NCBI RefSeq assembly: GCF_036784765.1
Contig: NZ_CP136651.1
Coordinates: forward strand, 682,001-746,000
Source: Novosphingobium sp. ZN18A2
GTDB lineage: Bacteria > Pseudomonadota > Alphaproteobacteria > Sphingomonadales > Sphingomonadaceae
Direction of reading: 5' to 3'
Length of the DNA: 64,000 nucleotides
Below the pieces are notes generated by a model. That model saw only the letters and a list, made by a program, of their open reading frames with translations, did not search any database and was not told the DNA's origin. Below are positions 1-8,532 of the stretch, one piece after another. Every line of letters begins with the position of its first letter. Position 1 is the first letter of the stretch. The position numbers were made by a program, and so were the translations under genes.

Positions 1-359
1 CCGGTCGGTTCGTCGTCGGGCGCGCGCTGGCGGATGCCGTCGTCTATCGCAAGGTCGAGCGCGCGATCGGCAAATGCGGTCAGCTCGCCCACCACGCGGG
101 ACAGCGGCAGCACGCCCGCCAGGTCACCGATGGCGACGGCAAGCGCCAGCGCCAGCCGCTCTCGCCGCAGGGCGATGCCCACGTCGTCTTCACCCTGTCC
201 CGCCCGGTGCGCCGCGCCAAGTGCATCCTCGATCCGGCCGGCAGCCAGCAATTCCTCCAGTGCGGGAAGCCGGTCGAGCGCGCCGGACAGGAACGGGGAA
301 TGCGTTCTGGCGCGGGAAAGGGCATCGGGAAAGTCGGCTTTTGGCGCAGTGCTGGTCAT
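1..359 (-). CDS. glnE: GlnE, bifunctional glutamine synthetase adenylyltransferase (5' part only)
   Basis: The minus strand reads open from an ATG at 359 to the window edge, giving the first 119 residues. The translation (MTSTAPKADFPDALSRARTH and on through HSPFLSGALDRLPALEELLA) resembles the N-terminus of alphaproteobacterial GlnE. The stretch RRERLALALAVAIGDLAG and the following FADRALDLAI match the conserved lead-in to the first nucleotidyltransferase domain. GlnE adenylylates and deadenylylates glutamine synthetase in the cytoplasm in response to PII state, setting nitrogen assimilation. It diverges from the M28 peptidase gene, leaving 157 bases for both promoters. The catalytic domains lie outside the window, so the call rests on N-terminal similarity recalled from the family. 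Confidence 0.75.
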   Translation of the reverse strand, partial: MTSTAPKADFPDALSRARTHSPFLSGALDRLPALEELLAAGRIEDALGAAHRAGQGEDDVGIALRRERLALALAVAIGDLAGVLPLSRVVGELTAFADRALDLAIDDGIRQRAPDDEPT

Positions 360-516
360 CACGGAAAATGCGATGCCCGCTCCGCCCTGCGGGATCAACC
401 CATCGCCTTGCGCGGAAAAGAAGGCTCTGCCACTGTCCGCGCATTGCCGCACCCCGTCCAGGGCGCGGGCGAACGATATCGACGGCCGGTACCGGCCGGA
501 AAAGGGGACGCAGATC

Positions 517-2268
517 ATGACTTTGAAGACAAGCGGCAGCGCGGTGCGTGCGCTGGTGCTGGCGATTGCCGGAACGGCGGCGCTGGGCGCCTGCGCAATG
601 GTCCAGGCGCCGGAAATGGCCACCGCCGCCGCGCCGGCGACACCGGCAACGCAGGCCGCAACCGTTGCGGATGCCACGGCCTATCCGCAGGTTTCCGCGC
701 CGCAGGTCGACGTGCCGCTGATGAAGGAGATGGTGAAGACGCTGGCCTCCGACGATTTCGAAGGCCGGGCGCCCAGCACCGATGCGGAACCGCGCGTGCT
801 GAACTACATCATTTCGAAGTTTCAGCAGGCCGGGCTGAAGCCGGGCAACAACGGTAGCTGGCTGCAGGACGTGCCGACGGTGGAAATCACCGGCAGCGAT
901 TTCTCGCCGATGACCGTGACCGGCGGAACCTCGCCGATGACGTTCAGCTATGGCGACCAGTACGTGGCGGCCAGCTATCGCGTCACGCCGCATACGCAGG
1001 TGAAGGACAGCGACCTGGTCTTCGTGGGGTACGGCATCGTGGCGCCCGAGCTGGGCTGGAACGATTATGCCGGGATCGACATGAAGGGGAAAACCGCGGT
1101 TATCCTCGTCAACGATCCCGATTACCGGATGAAGGACGAGAACGGGCCGTTCAAGGGCCGCCGGATGACCTATTACGGCCGCTGGACCTATAAGTTCGAG
1201 GAAGCCGCGCGCCAGGGCGCGAGCGCGGCCATCATCGTGCACGACACCTTCCCGGCAGCCTATGGCTGGAACGTCGTCAACTCCAGCTGGAGCGGCGCGC
1301 AATACTATGTCCAGTCGGATAACGACGGCATGGACCAGACGGCCGCCAACGGCTGGGTCCAGCTTCCGGTCGCCAAACGGATTTTCGCGGCGGCCGGCAA
1401 GGATTTCGATGCCCTGTCCGAAGCGGCAAAGCACAAGGGTTTCCGCGCGGTGCCGCTGGGCGAGAAGGTGAGCTTCTCGTTCGATAACGCGATCCGCAAG
1501 TCGATGTCGCACAACGTCGTCGGTATCCTGCCGGGCGCGAAGCATCCCGGCCAGTACGTGCTCTATACCGCGCACTGGGACCACCTGGGCCATTGCACGC
1601 CCGACAAGACGGGTGACGGCATCTGCAACGGCGCGGTCGACAACGCGACCGGCGTCGCGGCGCTGGCCGCGCTTGCGGAAGCGAACAGGAAGGCCGGACC
1701 GGCCGATCGCAGCCAGGTCTTCATGGCGGTGACGCTTGAGGAATCGGGCCTGCTCGGCTCCGAATGGTATGCCACCCACCCGATCTACCCGCTGGCGAAG
1801 ACCGTGGGCGGGGTGAACATGGATGCGCTGCTGCCCGCCGGCCGGGCGAAGGACTATTCCATGACCGGCGGCGACAAGTCGGACCTTACCGGATATTTCC
1901 GCCACGCCTTGCAGGCGATGGGCCTTTACGAGACGAAGGAAGACCATCCCGAGCGCGGCCATTATTACCGTTCGGACCATTTCAGCTTTGCCAAGCAGGG
2001 CGTGCCGATGTTCGACGTGGCGCGCGGAACGGACCTGTTCGATGGCGGAAACGCGGCAGGCGAAGCGGCGGCGGACGATTATGTGAACAACCGCTATCAC
2101 CAGCCCAGCGACGAATATTCGCCCGACTGGAACTGGTCCGGCATTTCCGAGGATATCGAGATGTATTACCGCCTTGGCCGGATGCTGGCGATGACGGACG
2201 ACTGGCCGAACTGGCACAAGGACGACGAATTCCGCAGCATCCGCGACAAGAGCCTGAAGAAGAACTGA
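517..2268 (+). CDS. M28-family zinc peptidase, predicted lipoprotein
   Basis: A 583-residue protein begins at ATG 517 behind a good ribosome site (AAAGGGGA at 501-508). The open frame extends further upstream, but that part overlies glnE and lacks a signal sequence. The N-terminus is a lipoprotein signal with a lipobox ending LGAC, followed by an Ala/Pro/Thr-rich linker, so it should sit on a membrane facing the periplasm. A protease-associated domain fills the middle. The M28 core shows HWDHLGHC, the metal-binding AVDNATG, the catalytic EESGLLGSEW and a later YRSDHFSFAKQGVP. Family members are zinc aminopeptidases of periplasmic peptide turnover; substrate is not deducible. The aguA gene follows after 4 bases, so the genes are probably cotranscribed. 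Confidence 0.9.
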   Translation: MTLKTSGSAVRALVLAIAGTAALGACAMVQAPEMATAAAPATPATQAATVADATAYPQVSAPQVDVPLMKEMVKTLASDDFEGRAPSTDAEPRVLNYIISKFQQAGLKPGNNGSWLQDVPTVEITGSDFSPMTVTGGTSPMTFSYGDQYVAASYRVTPHTQVKDSDLVFVGYGIVAPELGWNDYAGIDMKGKTAVILVNDPDYRMKDENGPFKGRRMTYYGRWTYKFEEAARQGASAAIIVHDTFPAAYGWNVVNSSWSGAQYYVQSDNDGMDQTAANGWVQLPVAKRIFAAAGKDFDALSEAAKHKGFRAVPLGEKVSFSFDNAIRKSMSHNVVGILPGAKHPGQYVLYTAHWDHLGHCTPDKTGDGICNGAVDNATGVAALAALAEANRKAGPADRSQVFMAVTLEESGLLGSEWYATHPIYPLAKTVGGVNMDALLPAGRAKDYSMTGGDKSDLTGYFRHALQAMGLYETKEDHPERGHYYRSDHFSFAKQGVPMFDVARGTDLFDGGNAAGEAAADDYVNNRYHQPSDEYSPDWNWSGISEDIEMYYRLGRMLAMTDDWPNWHKDDEFRSIRDKSLKKN

Positions 2269-2272
2269 GCGG

Positions 2273-3262
2273 ATGAGCGACACCGTATGGCGGATGCCGC
2301 CCGAATGGCATCCGCAGGAATGGCTGTGGATCGGTTTTCCGCACGATGCGGACGAATGGCCCGATGTCATTGCGCGCGCGCAGGAACAGATCGCCGCCTT
2401 TGCGAACGCGGTTGCCGAAAGCGGGCAGGAGGTGCGGCTGATCGTGCGCGACGCGGCCAATCGCGCACGGGCGGAACGCCTCGTTTCGGGCGCGGTGCAT
2501 CTGGAACAGCGCGTTTACGGGGACGTGTGGCTGCGCGATACCGGGCCGCTTGTCGTCCATGACGGCAAGGGCCAAACCGCCGCCCGCCTGTTCGGCTTCA
2601 ACGGCTGGGGCGGCAAATACCTGATGGCAGGGGACGAGGCGATCGGCGCCGATCTGGCCGCCAGCGCCGGACTGGAGGCGGTTCGTTGCGACTGGGTTCT
2701 GGAAGGCGGGGCGCTGGATGGAGACGGGACGGGGCTGGTCGCCACGACGGAACAGTGCCTGCTGAATCCCAACCGCAATCCCCGGCTTTCGCGCGGCGAT
2801 ATAGAACGGCGGCTGGCGCGCGACCTTGGCTATGACCGGGTGCTGTGGCTGGGCGACGGGCTGATAAACGATCACACGGACGGCCACGTCGATAACCTGG
2901 CCCGGTTCGTCGCGCCGAACCGGCTGGCCTTGCCCGTAGCCACCGGGCCGGACGATCCCAATGCGGCGATCTATGCCGATGCCGCCGCACGCGCGCGCGA
3001 TTTCGGCGTCGACGTGGTGCAGGTGCCGTCGCCCGGCCGGATCGAATGGGGCAATACGGTCCAGCCGGCCAGTTACATGAACTTCGTGGTGACGACGAAT
3101 CTTGTGGTCGTGCCCACGTTCGGCACGCCGCACGACGATGAAGGCGTGGCCGCGATCGGCGCGCTCTTTCCCGGCCGGGCGTGCATCGGATTGCCGGGCG
3201 ACGCGGTGCTGGCAGGCGGCGGCGGCTTCCATTGCGCCAGCCAGCAGATGCCGCGCGCGTGA
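2273..3262 (+). CDS. aguA: Agmatine deiminase
   Basis: A 329-residue protein of the peptidyl-arginine/agmatine deiminase family. It converts agmatine to N-carbamoylputrescine and ammonia, a step from arginine to putrescine. Visible motifs are VWLRDTGP, FGFNGWGGKY, LEGGALDGDG, the HTDGHVDN active-site segment and the C-terminal GGGGFHCASQQMPRA carrying the catalytic cysteine (the usual motif is GGGNIHCITQQ). Length fits the family, slightly short. It starts 4 bases after the M28 peptidase, and its stop codon overlaps the GTG start of the flavoprotein gene downstream. No aguB-like amidohydrolase is seen in the window. Confidence 0.9.
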   Translation: MSDTVWRMPPEWHPQEWLWIGFPHDADEWPDVIARAQEQIAAFANAVAESGQEVRLIVRDAANRARAERLVSGAVHLEQRVYGDVWLRDTGPLVVHDGKGQTAARLFGFNGWGGKYLMAGDEAIGADLAASAGLEAVRCDWVLEGGALDGDGTGLVATTEQCLLNPNRNPRLSRGDIERRLARDLGYDRVLWLGDGLINDHTDGHVDNLARFVAPNRLALPVATGPDDPNAAIYADAAARARDFGVDVVQVPSPGRIEWGNTVQPASYMNFVVTTNLVVVPTFGTPHDDEGVAAIGALFPGRACIGLPGDAVLAGGGGFHCASQQMPRA

Positions 3263-4482
3263 CCGTCGCGGATCGAACGGGATCATCGGGCGCTGCGCCA
3301 TCCCGCGAACAGGGCCGGTTCGATGCAATCGTGCTGGGGGCCGGTGCCGCCGGATTGATGTGCGCGGCGCGCGCGGGCCAGCGCGGCCGCCGTGTGCTGC
3401 TGGTCGATCACGCGCCCGAAGCGGGCAGGAAGATACTGATATCGGGCGGCGGACGCTGCAATTTCACGAATATCCACACCGCGCCCGACCGCTATCTTTC
3501 GGCCAATCCGCATTTCTGCAAGTCGGCGCTCAGCCGCTATCGTCCGGACGACTTTGTTGCCCTGGTCGAACGATACGGCATCGCCTGGCATGAAAAGACG
3601 CTGGGCCAGCTGTTCTGCGATGGCTCCGCGCGGCAGGTCGTTGCCATGCTGCTCGAAGAATGCGCACGCGGCGGGGTGACGCTGCGGCTGGGCCAGCCGG
3701 CCGACACGATCGACCATGCGGACGGCCGGTTCCGGGTGTCGATCGGCGCGGACGTGGTGGAGGCGCCCCGGCTGGTGCTTGCCACCGGCGGGCCTTCGAT
3801 CCCGAAGATGGGCGCAACCGGCTTCGCCTATGACGTGGCGCGACGCTTCGGTTTGAAGGTGGTGCAGCCGCGCCCGGCGCTGGTGCCCTTCACGTTGGGA
3901 GAGGAAGACGCGCTGTTCCGATCTCTTTCCGGGGTTTCCGCCGATGTCGAGGTGCGCTTCGGCAAAGTGCGCTTTCGGGAAGCGGCGCTGTTCACGCATC
4001 GCGGGCTGTCCGGGCCGGCGATGCTGCAGATATCGTCCTATTGGGATCACAAGGGCGCGATCCATGTCGATTTCCTGCCGGGGCGTGAGGGCGACTGGCT
4101 GGTGGCCGAAAAGGCCGCGCGTCCGCGTTCCTCGCTCCGCCGGACGCTGGCGGCGGCGCTTCCCGAGCGGCTGGCAGAGGCGCTGGCGGAGCGCATGGCG
4201 ACGGACGGCGAGCTTGGCGGGATAACCGACAAGGCGCTGCGCCACGCGGCGGCAAGGCTGGCCGCATGGCCGTTCCGGCCCACCGGCACCGAAGGGTTCG
4301 CCAAGGCGGAAGTCACCGCCGGCGGCATCGCGACGGCGGGCCTGTCCTCTCGCACGATGGAAGCGAGGGGCGTGCCCGGCCTGTTTGCCATTGGAGAGGC
4401 GGTGGACGTTACCGGATGGCTGGGCGGCTACAATTTCCAGTGGGCCTGGGCGAGCGGCGTGGCGGCGGCGGAGGCGTTGTGA
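3259..4482 (+). CDS. NAD(P)/FAD-dependent oxidoreductase, HI0933/BaiN family
   Basis: A 407-residue flavoprotein. The GTG at 3259 is chosen because it overlaps the aguA stop as GTGA (translational coupling) and puts the FAD-binding motif FDAIVLGAGAAGLMCA near residue 20. Other family marks are GRKILISGGGRCNFTN, LVLATGGPSIPKMGATG, TAGGIATAGLS and the C-terminal LFAIGEAVDVTGWLGGYNFQ. The family is widespread and loosely characterised; BaiN acts in bile-acid dehydroxylation in gut clostridia, but that role should not be carried over. It closes the M28-aguA-flavoprotein gene row. The reaction is unknown. Confidence 0.85.
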   Translation: MTVADRTGSSGAAPSREQGRFDAIVLGAGAAGLMCAARAGQRGRRVLLVDHAPEAGRKILISGGGRCNFTNIHTAPDRYLSANPHFCKSALSRYRPDDFVALVERYGIAWHEKTLGQLFCDGSARQVVAMLLEECARGGVTLRLGQPADTIDHADGRFRVSIGADVVEAPRLVLATGGPSIPKMGATGFAYDVARRFGLKVVQPRPALVPFTLGEEDALFRSLSGVSADVEVRFGKVRFREAALFTHRGLSGPAMLQISSYWDHKGAIHVDFLPGREGDWLVAEKAARPRSSLRRTLAAALPERLAEALAERMATDGELGGITDKALRHAAARLAAWPFRPTGTEGFAKAEVTAGGIATAGLSSRTMEARGVPGLFAIGEAVDVTGWLGGYNFQWAWASGVAAAEAL

Positions 4483-4553
4483 TCGAAACGCCGCCCCAAT
4501 CAGTGCACGCTGGCATTAGTCCTTCCGAAACCCGGCCCTGTTATTGCGGTTGC

Positions 4554-4904
4554 ATGAAAGAACAAACGGATCGCGCCGGACGCAGGGTTGCCCTTGTCGC
4601 AGCCCGGATGACCGTGGACGGCAAGGCCATGCCGGTCACGATTGCCAATGCCTCATCCACCGGGCTGATGGTCCGTTGCGACAGCCCGCCAGATATCGGC
4701 GCCCGCGTCGATGTGGAACGCGGCGATGCGCGGGTGAGCGGCAAGGTGGTGTGGCGGCGCGGCCGCCGCTTCGGATTCCACAGCACCGGGCCGATGGACC
4801 CTGCCGTGCTGGTTGGCGCGCAACCGCGCGACGCGCTGGACCTGCTGCTGGACAAGCAGGATCGCGTGCCGTCCCGCATCGCCTGGCCGCCGCGCCGGAA
4901 ATAG
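4554..4904 (+). CDS. PilZ-domain protein
   Basis: A 116-residue single-domain protein. The start is the ATG at 4554, 71 bases after the flavoprotein stop. It carries a DRAGRRVALVA segment with the RxxxR-type arginines and NASSTGLMVRC, matching the [D/N]xSxxG motif of PilZ domains, followed by a beta-rich VSGKVVWRRGRRFGF. PilZ domains bind cyclic di-GMP and act on motility, polysaccharide export or transcription. It sits tail-to-tail with the nucleotide-sugar epimerase, which would fit control of surface polysaccharide, but no direct link is visible. Confidence 0.75.
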   Translation: MKEQTDRAGRRVALVAARMTVDGKAMPVTIANASSTGLMVRCDSPPDIGARVDVERGDARVSGKVVWRRGRRFGFHSTGPMDPAVLVGAQPRDALDLLLDKQDRVPSRIAWPPRRK

Positions 4905-4931
4905 GCGGCGCAGGCGGTCCGTTCGGGGCCG

Positions 4932-5930
4932 TCAGGCGCCGTGGTATTCCTTGTACCAGCGGATGAAGTTCGGCACGCCCACGTCGATAGAGGTCGTGGG
5001 CTTGTATCCCAGATCGCTGCTGATCGCGTCGATATCGGCATAGGACTGGCGCACGTCGCCCGGCTGCATCGGCAGCATTTCCACCGTCGCCTTGCGGCCG
5101 ATTTCCTCTTCGAGGATGCCCACCACCTTCATCAGGTGTTCCGACTTGTGGTTGCCGATGTTGTAAAGCCGGTGCGGTTTTGTGCTGCCGCCGGCCTTTA
5201 CCGCGCCATCGTCGGGCGGCGGGTTGTCCAGACAGGCGATCACGCCGGCGATGATGTCGTCGATATAGGTGAAATCGCGGTACATATCGCCATGGTTGAA
5301 CACCGGGATCGGTTCGCCGGCCATGATCTTCTTCGTGAAGATCCACATCATCATGTCGGGCCGGCCCCACGGCCCATAGACGGTGAAAAAGCGCAGCCCC
5401 GTCAGCGGCAGGCGATAGAGATGGGCATAGGTTTCGCTCATCAGCTCGTCCGCCTTCTTGGTCGCGGCATAAAGGCTGATCGGCTGGTCGACCCGGTCCT
5501 CGACCGAGAAGGGCATCCGGGTGTTGCCGCCATAGACTGAGCTGGAACTGGCATAGACCATGTGTTCCACCCCGCGATGCCGGCCCACTTCCAGCAGGTT
5601 CAGGTGCCCGGCAAGGTTGGAATGCAGATAGGCGTGCGGGTTCTCGATCGAATAGCGAACGCCCGCCTGCGCGCCGAGGTGGACGATGCGTTCGAACGTC
5701 TCGTCCGCCAGCGCGGCGGTCAGCGCCGGATAGTCCGCAAAATCGATGCGGTGAAAGCGGAACCGGTCCTTGCCCAGCTCGCGCAAGTGGGCCAGCCGCG
5801 CTTCCTTCAGCGACACGTCGTAATAGTCGTTGACCACGTCGACACCGATCACGGTATCGCCGCGTTCGAGCAGCTTCCTGGCAAGCGAATAGCCGATGAA
5901 TCCGGCCGTGCCGGTAACAAGAACGTTCAT
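4932..5930 (-). CDS. UDP-glucuronate 4-epimerase-like NAD-dependent epimerase
   Basis: A 332-residue short-chain dehydrogenase/reductase. The start at 5930 has GGGGAAG just upstream and begins directly with MNVLVTGTAGFIG, the NAD-binding GxxGxxG. The catalytic YxxxK is in PISLYAATKKADE, and FFTVYGPWGRPDM with RDFTYIDDI is typical of UDP-GlcA 4-epimerases (LpsL type), giving UDP-GalA. It lies 32 bases downstream of the TviB-like dehydrogenase on the same strand, so the pair probably works in sequence: oxidation at C6, then epimerisation at C4. UDP-GlcNAcA as substrate (TviC role) is an alternative given that neighbour. Confidence 0.85.
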   Translation of the reverse strand: MNVLVTGTAGFIGYSLARKLLERGDTVIGVDVVNDYYDVSLKEARLAHLRELGKDRFRFHRIDFADYPALTAALADETFERIVHLGAQAGVRYSIENPHAYLHSNLAGHLNLLEVGRHRGVEHMVYASSSSVYGGNTRMPFSVEDRVDQPISLYAATKKADELMSETYAHLYRLPLTGLRFFTVYGPWGRPDMMMWIFTKKIMAGEPIPVFNHGDMYRDFTYIDDIIAGVIACLDNPPPDDGAVKAGGSTKPHRLYNIGNHKSEHLMKVVGILEEEIGRKATVEMLPMQPGDVRQSYADIDAISSDLGYKPTTSIDVGVPNFIRWYKEYHGA

Positions 5931-5962
5931 GCCGCTTCCCCTCGGGCCGAGGCCCGCAATTG

Positions 5963-7282
5963 TCAAAGCTTCCAGTCTGCAGCGCCGTTCAGCACGCCCT
6001 TCAGGTCGGCCAGCGTGCCGCCCCGGGCAACAAGGCCCGTCATCGCGTCTTCACCTCCGGCAAGGTAAACGCGGTGCGGAACGGCAAGCAGCACCAGGTC
6101 GTACTGCCTTTCAAGCGCGTGGGGGTCCAGCGCAAGGCCGTATTCGCGCTGCGCCTCGCCGCTGTCGGCATGGGGATCGTGCACCGTCACTTCGTGGCCG
6201 CGCGCGGAAAGTCCGGCAATCACGTCAGCCACTTTCGAATTGCGCAGGTCGGGCACGTTTTCCTTGAAGGTAAGGCCAAGGACCAGCGTGCTGCCCGGCT
6301 TGCCCCCGCGCTGTTCGTGCAGCGATGCGGCAACCCATTCGGCCATGCCGTCGTTCACGCCGCGTCCGGCCAGGATAACCTGCGGATCATGGCCCAGCGT
6401 CTCTGCGCGATGCGAAAGGTAATAGGGGTCGACGCCGATACAGTGCCCGCCGACAAGGCCCGGGGTGAAAGGCAGAAAGTTCCACTTGGTATTGGCCGCC
6501 GCCAGCACGTCCCACACCGATATGTCCATCTTCGAAAAGATCTGCGCGATCTCGTTCATGAAGGCGATGTTGATATCGCGCTGGGCGTTCTCGATCACCT
6601 TTGCAGCCTCTGCCGCCCGGATAGACGCAGCGCGGAAGACCCCGCCGCTGGTGATCGCGCCATAAAGGTGCGACAAGCGGTCAAGCACTTCGGGAGTCTG
6701 GCCGGACACGACCTTGGTTATGCTCTCTATGGTATGTTCGCGGTCGCCCGGATTGATGCGTTCCGGGCTGTAGCCAAGGAAGAAATCGCGCCCGCAGACC
6801 AGCCCCGAAACCTTTTCCAGGATCGGCGCGCAGATTTCCTCGGTCACGCCCGGATAAACCGTGCTTTCATAGATCACCACCGGTTCGCGGCCTTCTTCCG
6901 CCGCTGCGGGCAACATCGCGCCAACGGTGCGACTGGCCGCTTCGACAAGGCGCAGGTCCGGCTTGTTGTCCGCATCGATCGGGGTGGGAACAGTGACGAT
7001 ATAGAAGTCGCTTGGCGGGCAGACGGCGGGATCGCTGGTCACGCCCAGGCTCGACATGGAAAGCGGCTGTGCCTCGATTTCTCCCGTTCGGTCATGCCCG
7101 TCGGCAAGTTCGCCGATGCGGCGCTGGTCGATATCGAAGCCGGTAACAAAGAATTTCTTCGCCAGTGCCACGGCCAGCGGCAGGCCAACATACCCAAGGC
7201 CCACAACGGTAACGCGCGTTGTTGCCGCAAGGGGTGTCCCGCCCTCGCTGTGGTTGGGCGAAGCGGCAATTTTCGGGAACAT
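5963..7282 (-). CDS. UDP-N-acetylglucosamine/UDP-sugar 6-dehydrogenase, TviB type
   Basis: A 439-residue nucleotide-sugar dehydrogenase. It has the N-terminal NAD fold (VTVVGLGYVGLPLAVALAKKF), the central FLGYSPERINPGD and the catalytic-cysteine motif GGHCIGVDPYYL, then a C-terminal UDP-binding domain (LGLTFKENVPDLRNSK). The sequence looks more like Vi-polysaccharide TviB than WecC. ATG 7282 is used; a GTG at 7291 is also possible, and neither has a clear ribosome site. It diverges from wecB across about 110 bases and is followed by the epimerase gene. Together they should supply an acidic hexose to exopolysaccharide, capsule or LPS. Exact substrate unproven. Confidence 0.85.
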   Translation of the reverse strand: MFPKIAASPNHSEGGTPLAATTRVTVVGLGYVGLPLAVALAKKFFVTGFDIDQRRIGELADGHDRTGEIEAQPLSMSSLGVTSDPAVCPPSDFYIVTVPTPIDADNKPDLRLVEAASRTVGAMLPAAAEEGREPVVIYESTVYPGVTEEICAPILEKVSGLVCGRDFFLGYSPERINPGDREHTIESITKVVSGQTPEVLDRLSHLYGAITSGGVFRAASIRAAEAAKVIENAQRDINIAFMNEIAQIFSKMDISVWDVLAAANTKWNFLPFTPGLVGGHCIGVDPYYLSHRAETLGHDPQVILAGRGVNDGMAEWVAASLHEQRGGKPGSTLVLGLTFKENVPDLRNSKVADVIAGLSARGHEVTVHDPHADSGEAQREYGLALDPHALERQYDLVLLAVPHRVYLAGGEDAMTGLVARGGTLADLKGVLNGAADWKL

Positions 7283-7395
7283 CGCGGTCACGGTTGGACG
7301 GGCCTTTTTTTACGCGGCAGTCGCCGCATTTGCCCCTGATTAGACGCAAGCCTCTTATTTCATGGTTAACATTCAGCGTTTAAGTCCTGCACTCC

Positions 7396-8532
7396 ATGAG
7401 CAAGACCATCCTCATCGTCTTCGGCACCCGGCCGGAAGCGATCAAGCTGTTTCCGGTTGTCCACGCGCTGAAGGCTGAGGGCCGCTTTCGCGTCGTCACC
7501 TGCGTTTCTGCCCAGCATCGCGGAATGCTGGACCAGGTGCTGGAGATCGCCGAAATCGCGCCCGATCACGATCTTGACCTGATGAAGCCCGACCAGACGC
7601 TAGACGGCCTGACCGCCGCGTTGCTGACCGGGCTGGGCACGGTGATGGACGCGGAAAAGCCGGACTGGGTCATCGTGCAAGGGGATACCGCCACGGCGAT
7701 GGCGGGCGCGCTTGCCGCCTATTACCGCAAGCTGCCGGTCGCGCATGTCGAGGCGGGATTGCGCAGCCACAACATCTATCACCCCTGGCCCGAAGAGGTG
7801 AACCGCAAGATCATCGGCACGATTGCCGCGCTGCACTTCGCGCCCACCGAAACGTCGGCCGCCGCGCTGAAGGCCGAAAACGTCGATCCCGACACCATCC
7901 ACGTTACCGGCAATACCGTGATCGACGCGCTGCAATGGGTGACGAAGCGGATCGAGGGGGAGCCTGCGCTGGCATCGGGCCTTGCGGAGATAGAGGCGCG
8001 CTTTGCCGGAAAGCGGATCATCGGCGTTACCAGCCACCGGCGCGAAAACTTTGGCGGCGGGCTGGAAAGCATCGCGCGCGCGGTGCGCCGCATAGCGCAG
8101 CGCAGCGACGTGGCACTGGTTTTCCCGGTCCATCCCAACCCCAACGTGCGCAAGGTGATGGATGCCGAACTGTCCGGGCTTGGCAACGTCGCGATGATCG
8201 AGCCGCTCGATTATCCCAACTTCGCGCGGCTCATCGCCATCAGCGAGATCATGCTGACCGATTCGGGCGGCGTGCAGGAAGAAGCGCCCGCGCTGGGCAA
8301 GCCCGTGCTGGTGATGCGCGAGACGACCGAGCGGCCCGAAGGCGTCGCCGCCGGGACCGCCCGGCTGGTAGGCACCGAAGAGGATGTTATCGTTACCGAA
8401 ATCTTCACTTTGCTTGACGATAAGGCCGCCTATTCGGCCATGGCGCGCGCCCACAACCCGTTCGGGGACGGGCAGGCAGCGCGCCGCATCGTGGAGCTGC
8501 TTGGAAATGTCCGCCAATCCCAAACCCGGTGA
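7396..8532 (+). CDS. wecB: UDP-N-acetylglucosamine 2-epimerase (non-hydrolysing)
   Basis: A 378-residue protein opening with KTILIVFGTRPEAIKLFPVV, the WecB/MnaA signature. It continues with VQGDTATAMAGALAAYY, HVEAGLRSHNIYHPWPEE(V)NR, VTSHRRENFGGG and LTDSGGVQEEAPALGKPVLV, all conserved in the family. It interconverts UDP-GlcNAc and UDP-ManNAc in the cytoplasm. Its end overlaps the start of wecC by 26 bases, so the two products are probably made together to give UDP-ManNAcA. It is transcribed away from the TviB-like gene. Confidence 0.93.
   Translation: MSKTILIVFGTRPEAIKLFPVVHALKAEGRFRVVTCVSAQHRGMLDQVLEIAEIAPDHDLDLMKPDQTLDGLTAALLTGLGTVMDAEKPDWVIVQGDTATAMAGALAAYYRKLPVAHVEAGLRSHNIYHPWPEEVNRKIIGTIAALHFAPTETSAAALKAENVDPDTIHVTGNTVIDALQWVTKRIEGEPALASGLAEIEARFAGKRIIGVTSHRRENFGGGLESIARAVRRIAQRSDVALVFPVHPNPNVRKVMDAELSGLGNVAMIEPLDYPNFARLIAISEIMLTDSGGVQEEAPALGKPVLVMRETTERPEGVAAGTARLVGTEEDVIVTEIFTLLDDKAAYSAMARAHNPFGDGQAARRIVELLGNVRQSQTR

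Noticed and set aside
190-2460. Long minus-strand frame (756 codons) opposite the M28 peptidase
   Set aside because: It is an antisense shadow in GC-rich DNA: low-complexity His/Arg/Val-rich translation, no motif, while the plus strand carries all M28 motifs.
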